Assembly (NCBI RefSeq): GCF_003634965.1
Contig: NZ_RBXP01000013.1
Span: forward strand, 186,001-250,000
Length of the DNA stretch: 64,000 bases
From: Azonexus fungiphilus
Lineage (GTDB): Bacteria; Pseudomonadota; Gammaproteobacteria; Burkholderiales; Rhodocyclaceae
Direction of reading: 5' to 3'
Made by a program: the position numbers and the translations under genes. Within the stretch, counting starts at the first letter, position 1, and each line of letters starts with the position of its first letter. Shown here one piece after another: positions 54,656 to 64,000 of this stretch. The notes below the pieces were generated by a model. The model saw only the letters and a program-made list of their open reading frames with translations, did not search any database and was not told the DNA's origin.

Positions 54656-55687
54656 ATGAAAATCGCCAGCGCCGAACTCCAGATGGCCTCGTCGCACGCC
54701 AGCCTGCAACGCCATGAAGTCAACGAATCGCTGCGCATGTGGGTCGGCCCGCAGCGCCCGGATTTCGAGGGCAACGGCAACGCCCGCCCGGCGGCCGAAG
54801 TTGTCCTTTCCGAAGCCGGCCTCGCCGCCGCCGCGGCCGAAACCAGCGACGCCGCCGCCAGCGAACTCGACACCGACCCGAAGACGACACTGATCCGGAT
54901 GATGCTCGAGATGCTTACCGGCAAGCGCATGCGCGTCTTCAACCAGAGCGACCTGAAAGCGGAGAACGGCGCAGCGGCACCGGCAGCAGCAGCGGCCCAG
55001 GCACAGCAGCCAGCCGGTTACGGCATCGAATACGACTACCACGAGTCCTACACCGAGGCCGAGTACACCAGTTTCTCGGCAAGCGGCACGGTCAAGACTG
55101 CCGACGGCCGCGAAATCGGCTTCCAGCTTGATCTGGCGATGTCGCGGGTGTACCACGAGGAAAGCTCGGTCAGCCTGCGCCTCGGCGACGCGGCCAGGAA
55201 GGTCGATCCGCTCGTCCTCAACTTTGCCGGCAACGCCGCCAGCCTGGTCGACCAGCGCTTTGCCTTCGATCTCGACGCCGACGGCGACGACGAACAGATC
55301 GCCCGCCTGGCCAGCGGCAGCGCCTACCTGGTCTTCGACCGCAACGGCGACGGCCGGATCAACGACGGCCGCGAACTGTTCGGCCCGAACAGCGGCGATG
55401 GCTTCCAGGAACTTGCCGCTCTCGACGATGACGGCAACGGCTGGATCGACGAAAACGATGCCGCCTTCGAGCAACTCAGGCTGTGGCAGCCCGATGGCGA
55501 AGGCGGTGGCGCACTGCGCACGCTCGCCGACAGCGGCGTCGGCGCCATCGCGCTGGCCCGGGTCGCCAGCCCCTTCGACCTGAACACCCACGACAACCGC
55601 ATGCTCGGCCAGGTACGCAGTTCAGGAATATTTTTGCATGAGGATGGGAGGGCTGGCACAATCCAGCAAATAGACCTGACAGTCTGA
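54656..55687 (+). CDS. EF-hand-like calcium-binding protein of unknown function
   Basis: 343 residues, no signal peptide or membrane helix. The N-terminus (MKIASAELQMASSHASLQRH) resembles a conserved uncharacterised family in gamma- and betaproteobacteria, as far as can be recalled. Residues 104-120 are an Ala-rich linker. The C-terminal half has three Asp-rich EF-hand-like loops: DLDADGDDEQ (205-214), DRNGDGRINDGRE (228-240) and DDDGNGWIDEND (257-268). Such loops occur near the ends of RTX-type secreted proteins. A CGGAGG ribosome site precedes it. Possibly an intracellular or secreted calcium-responsive protein; function unknown. Confidence 0.75.
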   Translation: MKIASAELQMASSHASLQRHEVNESLRMWVGPQRPDFEGNGNARPAAEVVLSEAGLAAAAAETSDAAASELDTDPKTTLIRMMLEMLTGKRMRVFNQSDLKAENGAAAPAAAAAQAQQPAGYGIEYDYHESYTEAEYTSFSASGTVKTADGREIGFQLDLAMSRVYHEESSVSLRLGDAARKVDPLVLNFAGNAASLVDQRFAFDLDADGDDEQIARLASGSAYLVFDRNGDGRINDGRELFGPNSGDGFQELAALDDDGNGWIDENDAAFEQLRLWQPDGEGGGALRTLADSGVGAIALARVASPFDLNTHDNRMLGQVRSSGIFLHEDGRAGTIQQIDLTV

Positions 55688-55698
55688 GGGGACTGTCA
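55677..55698 (+). other. Hairpin at the end of the EF-hand gene
   Basis: Perfect 8-bp stem TGACAGTC / GACTGTCA with a 6-nt loop; the stop codon lies at the loop start. No T run follows, so it is not a classic terminator. It ends 28 nt before the chemoreceptor ATG. Confidence 0.4.
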
Positions 55699-55726
55699 AA
55701 ACGACGACAACAAAGGTTACCGAGAC

Positions 55727-57346
55727 ATGCCACGTTTTGCCGACTTGAAGATTTGGGTCCGACTCACCGCTGCAATCTGGGTTGTCCTCGCGCTGATCTG
55801 GGCTGGTGCCATCGTCTGGATGACCCAGGTCAACCGCGACACGGCGATCAAGCAGGCAAAGGATTTCTCGCAAAGCATCCACGAGATGACGATGGCCGGG
55901 CTGACGGGGATGATGATCACCGGCACCGTCGGCCAGCGCGAGGTTTTCCTCGACCAGATCAAGCAATTGTCGATCATCAAGGATCTGCATGTCGCCCGCA
56001 GCGAGGCCGTGGTCAAGCTCTACGGCCCCGACACCAAGAGCAAGCGCGAGCTCGACAGCCTCGAGCAGCAGGTGATGCGCGACGGCAAGCCGTACGTCTC
56101 GGTCGAGCACGAGAACGGCAGCTCCTTCCTGCGCGTGATCAATCCGACCAATGCCTCGCCCAACTACCTCGGCAAGGATTGCATCGTCTGCCACCAGGTC
56201 CCCGAAGGCACGGTTCTCGGCCTGGTCAGCATGAAGGTCTCGCTCGACTCGGTCGAGGCCGAAGTCGCCAGCTTCCGCCTGAAGATCGCTGGCGCCGCAC
56301 TCGGCGCGCTGGGCGCGCTGCTGCTGATCATCTATTTCCTGACCCACCACTTCGTCACCGCGCCGCTCGAGCAGCTGCGCCAGGGACTGCGCGACATCGC
56401 CCGCGGCGAAGGCGACCTGACGCGCCGCCTGCCGGTCAGCGGCAAGGACGAAGTCGGCCAGTCGGCCTATGTCTTCAACGAGATGATGGGCAACTTCCAG
56501 CAACTGGTCAGCCAGGTCCGCGATGCTGCCAGCCAGGTCTCGGCCCGCGTCTCGGCCCTATCCGACAGCGCTGACCGGGTATCGCAGAGTTCGCACCTGC
56601 AGAACGAGAAATCGAACGACGCCGCAGCGGCCGTCGAGCAGCTGGTTTCCAGCATCTCGTCGATCGCCCAGAGCGCCGAGCACGTCCAGCATCAGTCGCA
56701 GGAAAGCCTGGCCAGGGCCAACGAGGGCAGCCGCAACCTGCAGACGCTGCTCGGAGAAATGAACGTCGTCGAGAGCGCAGTCAAGGAAATGGCCGAATCG
56801 GTCAATAACTTCGTGCGCAACACCGAAGCGATCACGACGATGACCCGCGAGGTCAAGGACATCGCCGAGCAGACCAACCTGCTGGCGCTGAATGCCGCCA
56901 TCGAGGCGGCGCGGGCCGGCGAGCAGGGCCGCGGCTTCGCGGTCGTCGCCGACGAAGTGCGCAAGCTGGCAGAAAAATCGTCGCGTTCGGCCAGCGAGAT
57001 CGACTCGATCACTGCCAACCTGAGCGCCCAGTCGGTCGCCGTCCGGCGCAGCATCGAGGCCGGCATTCACCATCTGGAAACCAGCCAGGCAGCCGTTGCC
57101 TCGGTCTCCAGCGTGCTCCAGGCGACCAACGGCTCGGTCAGCGAGGTGGACCACGGTCTCGAGGCGATCGCCAGTGCCACCGACCAGCAGCGCCGTTTCT
57201 CCGGAGACGTCGAGACCAGCATCGAGGCGATCGCCGGCATGGCCCGCGACAATACCGGCGCCGTCGAGCAGACTGCCGGCGCAGCCCACGATCTGAAGCG
57301 CCTGGCCGACGGCCTGGCCAACCTGGTCGGCCGCTTCAAGGTCTGA
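55727..57346 (+). CDS. Methyl-accepting chemotaxis protein with c-type heme sensor domain
   Basis: 539 residues. Membrane helices at about 12-33 and 186-206 bracket a periplasmic domain of about 150 residues that contains C152-I-V-C-H156, a heme c attachment motif, in [20 protein letters not shown]. This fits a heme-binding PAS/DUF3365-like sensor. HAMP follows, then a full signalling hairpin with the conserved tip [36 protein letters not shown]. No C-terminal pentapeptide for CheR tethering is present. It may sense redox state, oxygen or NO and steer motility. Confidence 0.93.
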   Translation: MPRFADLKIWVRLTAAIWVVLALIWAGAIVWMTQVNRDTAIKQAKDFSQSIHEMTMAGLTGMMITGTVGQREVFLDQIKQLSIIKDLHVARSEAVVKLYGPDTKSKRELDSLEQQVMRDGKPYVSVEHENGSSFLRVINPTNASPNYLGKDCIVCHQVPEGTVLGLVSMKVSLDSVEAEVASFRLKIAGAALGALGALLLIIYFLTHHFVTAPLEQLRQGLRDIARGEGDLTRRLPVSGKDEVGQSAYVFNEMMGNFQQLVSQVRDAASQVSARVSALSDSADRVSQSSHLQNEKSNDAAAAVEQLVSSISSIAQSAEHVQHQSQESLARANEGSRNLQTLLGEMNVVESAVKEMAESVNNFVRNTEAITTMTREVKDIAEQTNLLALNAAIEAARAGEQGRGFAVVADEVRKLAEKSSRSASEIDSITANLSAQSVAVRRSIEAGIHHLETSQAAVASVSSVLQATNGSVSEVDHGLEAIASATDQQRRFSGDVETSIEAIAGMARDNTGAVEQTAGAAHDLKRLADGLANLVGRFKV

Positions 57347-57390
57347 CCGGTAGCCGGCGGCGGCGCCGAATGCCGTCGCCGGGGCCCGGC

Positions 57391-58740
57391 TCAGTCGGGC
57401 GACAGCTCGAGGTTTAGACCGCTGCCGTATTGCGAGCTGGTGGCCGGATTCAGGGCCTTCTGGCCAAGACTGGCGGCAATCTTGTTGACTTCGCGCAGGC
57501 GCCCGATCAGGCGTGCCAGCAGGGCATTGCGCATGCGCTCGCCGAGCTCCTCCGAAGATAGCGCCAGGGCCGAGGCATTGATCTCGACGAAGAGCGTCGG
57601 TTCGAGCGTGACCACGGTGGCGTGGCGCAGGTCGCTCGCCGGATGCAGGAAGGCGACCTCCCCGACCGGCTCGCCCGGACCGAGGCGGCAGAGCGCCTTG
57701 CCGCCGACCGATACTTCGACGCAACCGCTGATGATGATCCCGAAGACCTTGCTGTTGGTACCTTCGCGGATCAGCGCGACATTGGCGGCAACTTCGCGCC
57801 AGACCGAGACACGCAGCACCTCCCACAGTTCGATATTCTCGAACTCGGTGAAGAACTCGGTCCGGCGCAACTGTTCGAAATGCCGGTTATCCTGCGCCGT
57901 TTCGTCGTCGTCGAGAATCTGGTAGCGCACCGCCGAGAGATCCTTGGCCATTTCGGCACCGTTGCGGTAACGGCTGTACAGATCCTTCTCCAGCGCCTTG
58001 CGCAGGATCGCGTTGAGCCCCTCGGGCAGGTTCGGATTGAGCGCGGTGACCGCTGGCGCATCGGTATTGACGATCTTGTACACCAGCGTCGCCTGGTTGT
58101 TGGCGCGAAACGGCAGCCGCCCGGTGAGCAGCTGGAACATCACCACGCCGAGCGAGTAGAGGTCGGTCTTCTGGTTCAGCGGGTAGCCCTTGATCTGCTC
58201 CGGCGACATGTAGGCCGGCGAACCGACGCCCATGATGAAGGTCGAGTCGCGGTCAAGATCCTTGTTCATGTTCAGGGCCAGGCCGAAATCGGCGATCTTG
58301 GCCTCGTCGCCGGCAGCGACCATGATGTTGGCCGGCTTGATGTCGCGGTGGATGATGCCCTGGCGGTAGGCGGCATCGAGCGCCATGCAGCATTTGAAGA
58401 TGATGCCGATGACCCGGTGCATCGGCAGCAGCCTGTCGATGCGACAGTGCTCCTCGAGGCTGAAGCCGTCGACGTACTCCATCGCCAGGTAGGCGAAATC
58501 GTCCTCGACGACAGCGTCGAAGACGCGCACGATGTTCGGATGATCGAGCCGGCGCGAGACCATCCCCTCGTTCTGGAACAGCTTGCGCATGCGCCGCGAC
58601 ATCGCCGCGCAATCCTGGCCGAAGCGGATCACCTTGACCGCCACCTGGCGCGCATTGTCCGGATCGTCGCAAAGATAGACGGTGGCGGTGGCCCCCTTGC
58701 CCAGCTCGCGGATGACGCGGTACTTGCCTATTGATTCCAT
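57391..58740 (-). CDS. Ser/Thr protein kinase fused to cyclic-nucleotide-binding-like domain
   Basis: 449 residues from 58740 (MESIGKYRVIRELGKGATATVY). Hanks-type kinase domain (about 1-270): Gly loop, Lys36 in VAVKVI, catalytic HRDIKPAN with Asp133, DFG in KIADFGLAL and SPAYMSPEQ. The C-terminal part (about 310-420) is a Crp-like cNMP domain with a phosphate-cassette-like GEVAFLHPASDLRHATVV. No membrane helix or PASTA repeat is present, so it is probably cytoplasmic and ligand-regulated. Convergent with the chemoreceptor. Confidence 0.9.
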   Translation of the reverse strand: MESIGKYRVIRELGKGATATVYLCDDPDNARQVAVKVIRFGQDCAAMSRRMRKLFQNEGMVSRRLDHPNIVRVFDAVVEDDFAYLAMEYVDGFSLEEHCRIDRLLPMHRVIGIIFKCCMALDAAYRQGIIHRDIKPANIMVAAGDEAKIADFGLALNMNKDLDRDSTFIMGVGSPAYMSPEQIKGYPLNQKTDLYSLGVVMFQLLTGRLPFRANNQATLVYKIVNTDAPAVTALNPNLPEGLNAILRKALEKDLYSRYRNGAEMAKDLSAVRYQILDDDETAQDNRHFEQLRRTEFFTEFENIELWEVLRVSVWREVAANVALIREGTNSKVFGIIISGCVEVSVGGKALCRLGPGEPVGEVAFLHPASDLRHATVVTLEPTLFVEINASALALSSEELGERMRNALLARLIGRLREVNKIAASLGQKALNPATSSQYGSGLNLELSPD

Positions 58741-58833
58741 GTCCGGTGCGTTCGGAAAAACCTTTGAACCGATGCTAGCACGAGGTTTCGGCCAGCACTG
58801 TAAACAAGTGTAGACAAAAAGTTCCCGGCGGCT

Positions 58834-58861
58834 CTTGAAAGGCGCCGGAGCATCCCCATCT
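58834..58861 (+). promoter_or_regulatory. Sigma-32 heat-shock promoter for grpE
   Basis: CTTGAAA at 58834-58840, 13-bp spacer, CCCCATCT at 58854-58861: a near-consensus sigma-32 promoter. Predicted start near 58868, about 20 nt before the grpE ATG. The -35 box is flanked by CCGGCG (58825-58830) and CGCCGG (58843-58848). Confidence 0.88.
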
Positions 58862-58888
58862 AGCGAACAGCCTTTTTGGAGAAACACC

Positions 58889-59422
58889 ATGTCCAACCCG
58901 GAAATCCCGCAGGAAAACCTGAACGCAGAAACGCCGGCCGCCGGCGAATCGCACATCGACACGCTGCCCAGCCTCGAGGAGCAGCTGCGCGCCCTCGAAC
59001 TGAAGGTCGCCGAAACCCACGACGCCTGGCTGCGCGCCAAGGCCGAGGGCGAGAACATCCGCCGCCGCGCCCAGGAAGACATCAGCAAGGCGCACAAATT
59101 CGCTGTCGAGAAATTCGCCGGCGAACTGCTGGCCGTCAAGGACAGCCTCGAGGCGGCGCTGGCCGTGCCCGAGCAGACCGTGGACAGCTTCCAGTCCGGC
59201 GTCGAACTGACCCTCAAGCAACTGGTTTCGGCTTTCGAAAAGAATGCGCTGATCGAAGTCAATCCGGTCGGCGAGAAGTTCGACCCGCACCAGCACCAGG
59301 CGATCGGCATGGTCGATTCGGAGCAGGAAGCCAACACCGTCGTCACCGTCCTGCAGAAGGGCTACCTGATCGCCGACCGCGTCCTGCGTCCGGCCCTGGT
59401 CATGGTCGCCAAGGGCAAATAG
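58889..59422 (+). CDS. grpE: Nucleotide exchange factor GrpE
   Basis: Releases ADP from DnaK, 177 residues from 58889 ([11 protein letters not shown]), preceded by TTGGAGA. An acidic N-terminus is followed by a long coiled coil ([25 protein letters not shown]) and a C-terminal beta domain ([38 protein letters not shown]). All are typical of the family. First gene of the dnaK cluster. Confidence 0.97.
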   Translation: MSNPEIPQENLNAETPAAGESHIDTLPSLEEQLRALELKVAETHDAWLRAKAEGENIRRRAQEDISKAHKFAVEKFAGELLAVKDSLEAALAVPEQTVDSFQSGVELTLKQLVSAFEKNALIEVNPVGEKFDPHQHQAIGMVDSEQEANTVVTVLQKGYLIADRVLRPALVMVAKGK

Positions 59423-59434
59423 CAAAAATCGCCG

Positions 59435-59458
59435 TTTTTTACGGTCGACCGTAAAAAA
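59435..59458. repeat. 24-bp perfect palindrome between grpE and dnaK
   Basis: Six T, then ACGGTCGACCGT, then six A: a perfect dyad with no spacer. It starts 13 nt after the grpE stop and ends 3 nt before the dnaK sigma-32 -35 box. It could be an operator, or a symmetric hairpin acting as a weak two-way terminator, though no U run follows the GC core on the plus strand beyond the dyad itself. Confidence 0.6.
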
Positions 59459-59461
59459 CCG

Positions 59462-59489
59462 CTTGAAATCGGGATCGCCATCCCCACTT
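59462..59489 (+). promoter_or_regulatory. Sigma-32 heat-shock promoter for dnaK
   Basis: CTTGAAA at 59462-59468, 13-bp spacer, CCCCACTT at 59482-59489. It is nearly the same as the grpE promoter with identical spacing. It gives dnaK its own heat-inducible start, with a leader of about 30 nt. Confidence 0.87.
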
Positions 59490-59526
59490 CACGAACATCG
59501 GTAATTCACTTTCAGGAAAGAACATC

Positions 59527-61461
<1,935 letters not shown>

Positions 61462-61479
61462 TTCCTGGCCTGAGCACGC

Positions 61480-61523
61480 GGCGCCGAGCCTTCCGGAGAC
61501 CTCCGGCGGCGCTCGGCGCCTTT
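61480..61523 (+). terminator. Strong hairpin between dnaK and dnaJ
   Basis: Ten-bp stem GGCGCCGAGC / GCTCGGCGCC (61480-61489 with 61511-61520) enclosing a second stem (CCGGAG / CTCCGG), followed by only TTTG. It may be a partial terminator that keeps DnaJ below DnaK levels, or a 3'-end stabiliser. Confidence 0.55.
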
Positions 61524-61545
61524 GTCACATAGACGGGACCACAGC

Positions 61546-62682
<1,137 letters not shown>

Positions 62683-62707
62683 TTTCCGGACCTTGCCCAG
62701 TACCGCC

Positions 62708-62737
62708 AAAGGCGCCGGCAAAACCGGCGCCTTTTTT
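62708..62737 (+). terminator. Terminator after dnaJ
   Basis: Stem AAAGGCGCCGG / CCGGCGCCTTT with a 4-base loop and a run of six T, 25 nt after the dnaJ stop. It ends the grpE-dnaK-dnaJ cluster. Confidence 0.92.
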
Positions 62738-62804
62738 CTGGCTTGCCCGCAAACGCCTCTCCACTGCTAGAATCGGACGGTCGACCATGGGGGAGAGCAA
62801 AAAA

Positions 62805-63947
62805 ATGAAATTCCTGAAACGACTCGGAGCCGCTGCCGTCATCGCGCTGTCGGCAAGCAGTTGGGCCGATAACGGCATCACCGACACGACCGTCACGCTC
62901 GGCATGTCGGCGCCTTTCTCCGGGCCGAACGGCGCCTACGGCGAGGACATGCGGCAGACCGTCGAACGCTACTTCGACCAGGTCAACAAGGGCGGCGGCA
63001 TCAACGGCCGCAAGCTGCAACTGGTCGCCCTCGACGACGGCTACGAAACCGAGCGCACGGTTGCCAACACACGCACGCTGATCAACGACAAGAAGGTCTT
63101 CGCGCTGCTCTCCTTCTACGGTTCGAGCCCGACCACCGAAGCCATGAACACCGTCTTCGGCCCGGCCGGCGTACCGCTGGTCGGCACCATTTCGGGCGCC
63201 GCGACGCTGCGCCAGCCGATCTCGGCCAATCCGAACTCGCGGCTGATGTTCCATGTCCGCGCCAGCTACGCCGACGAAACCGAGGCGATCGTCAATCAGA
63301 TGGTTTCGATCGGCCTGCGCAGCATCGCCGTCTTCTACCAGAACGACGGCTTCGGCAAGGCCGGTCTCGAAGGCGTCGCCGCGGCGCTGAAGAAACATAA
63401 CCTGGCGCCGTCGGCGGTCGGCACCGTCGAGCGCAATTCGCTCGACGTCAATGCCGCGGTTCAGGCAATTGCCAAGAGCAACCCCCAGGCGGTCGTCATG
63501 GTCACGCTGTACAAGCCGACCGCGGCCTTCGTCCGGGCGATGAAGCGGGCCGGCCAGAATCCGATGTTCATGACACTATCGCCGGTCGGCACCGAGCAAC
63601 TGGTCCAGGAACTCGGTCCGGAAGCCCGCGGCATCGGCATCTCGCAGGTCGTGCCCTACCCCTGGAACGACATCGTGCCGGTCGTCCGCGATTACCAGAA
63701 GCTCGCCGCCAAGGCCGGCAGCTATTCCTACTACGGCCTCGAGGCCTACCTGACCGCGCGCACGATGGTCGAAGGCCTGCGCCGCGCCGGCCGCGACCTC
63801 AGCCGCGACAAGCTGATCAGTTCGCTGGAAAGCATCAGCAACGTCGATTTCGGCGGCTACCGCGTCAATTATTCGCCGACCGCGCGCCACGGTTCGCGCT
63901 TCGTCGAACTGACCGTGATCGGCCCGGGCGGCAAGGTCCTGCGCTGA
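62805..63947 (+). CDS. Branched-chain amino-acid-type ABC transporter substrate-binding protein
   Basis: Periplasmic type I binding protein (LivJ/LivK-like), 380 residues with a Sec signal peptide (MKFLKRLGAAAVIALSASSWA). The start of the mature chain (TVTLGMSAPFSGPNGAYGEDM) and the INGRKLQLVALDDGYE segment are family-typical. The start at 62805 follows GGGGGAGAG; an in-frame ATG lies at 62787. TAGAAT at 62770-62775 is a possible -10. No permease or ATPase genes lie beside it in the window, so its ligand is undetermined. Confidence 0.9.
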   Translation: MKFLKRLGAAAVIALSASSWADNGITDTTVTLGMSAPFSGPNGAYGEDMRQTVERYFDQVNKGGGINGRKLQLVALDDGYETERTVANTRTLINDKKVFALLSFYGSSPTTEAMNTVFGPAGVPLVGTISGAATLRQPISANPNSRLMFHVRASYADETEAIVNQMVSIGLRSIAVFYQNDGFGKAGLEGVAAALKKHNLAPSAVGTVERNSLDVNAAVQAIAKSNPQAVVMVTLYKPTAAFVRAMKRAGQNPMFMTLSPVGTEQLVQELGPEARGIGISQVVPYPWNDIVPVVRDYQKLAAKAGSYSYYGLEAYLTARTMVEGLRRAGRDLSRDKLISSLESISNVDFGGYRVNYSPTARHGSRFVELTVIGPGGKVLR

Positions 63948-63965
63948 GACACTGACGGTCGACAC

Positions 63966-64000
63966 GAAAAAACGGCCCGTTTTCACGGGCCGTTTCCGTT
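63966..64000 (+). terminator. Terminator after the binding-protein gene
   Basis: Stem AACGGCCCGT / ACGGGCCGTT with a TTTC loop, preceded by an A run and followed by TCCGTT up to the window edge. It is a good hairpin with a weak visible T run, about 20 nt after the stop. Confidence 0.75.

Noticed and set aside
57347-57390. GC-rich inverted repeat between the chemoreceptor and kinase genes as a terminator
   Set aside because: The pairing is imperfect and there is no T run on either strand.
58741-58833. Possible CIRCE element from TAGCAC and CAGCACT upstream of grpE
   Set aside because: The two pieces are in direct rather than inverted orientation and do not fit TTAGCACTC-N9-GAGTGCTAA.
62805-63947. 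Binding-protein gene as part of a complete ABC transporter operon
   Set aside because: It is preceded by the dnaJ terminator and followed by a terminator; no permease or ATPase gene is in the window.

Overview
The window is GC-rich, densely coded chromosomal DNA. Gene content and order point to a betaproteobacterium, most likely of the Rhodocyclales type: the dut-coaBC / radC-rpmB-rpmG block, tpiA-secG-tRNA-Leu-nuoA..N, ftsH-folP-glmM, greA-carB-carA, bamE-dapB beside fur, and recN-nadK / hrcA-hemH followed by grpE-dnaK-dnaJ. This placement rests on gene order and protein character; no database search was run. No insertion sequence, prophage, CRISPR array or integron was seen, and no stretch over 300 bases lacks a gene.

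Region 1 (1-8545) is a sulfur-oxidation island. On the minus strand an ArsR-type regulator is followed by soxC-soxD-soxY-soxZ-soxA-soxX-soxB, with soxB running off the left edge. Divergently, fccA-fccB encode flavocytochrome c sulfide dehydrogenase, and a diheme cytochrome c4-like protein lies convergent to fccB. Together these predict periplasmic oxidation of thiosulfate and sulfide to sulfate, with electrons passed to c-type cytochromes. The AT-rich 206 bp between the regulator and fccA carries repeats that could be its operators.

Region 2 (8621-17716) holds housekeeping and signalling genes: dut, coaBC, radC, rpmB-rpmG, dsbB, a PAS-GGDEF-EAL protein, an OmpR-type two-component system, three small unrecognised ORFs and a Nudix hydrolase.

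Region 3 (17780-38804) is a long minus-strand series: rlmE-ftsH-folP-glmM, then tpiA-secG-tRNA-Leu(GAG)-nuoABCDEFGHIJKLMN, a complete 14-gene complex I. A good sigma-70 promoter lies just upstream of tpiA. yhbY is divergent from rlmE.

Region 4 (38805-51905) holds a DUF4149 membrane protein, greA, carB, carA, a hybrid sensor kinase, dapB and bamE on the minus strand; fur and a GDT1-family transporter gene on the plus strand; and recN and nadK on the minus strand.

Region 5 (51972-64000) is mainly plus strand: hrcA, hemH, trxC, an unusual EF-hand-like protein, a chemoreceptor with a c-type heme motif in its sensor domain, an opposing Ser/Thr kinase fused to a cyclic-nucleotide-binding-like domain, grpE-dnaK-dnaJ, and a branched-chain amino-acid type binding protein. 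grpE and dnaK each have their own sigma-32 promoter with identical 13-nt spacing. No CIRCE element was seen, so HrcA probably acts elsewhere.

The observations most worth a second look are the heme-binding chemoreceptor, the matched hairpins ahead of trxC and the EF-hand gene, the 24-bp perfect palindrome between grpE and dnaK, the repeats between the sox regulator and fccA, and the terminator-like hairpin abutting the folP start codon.
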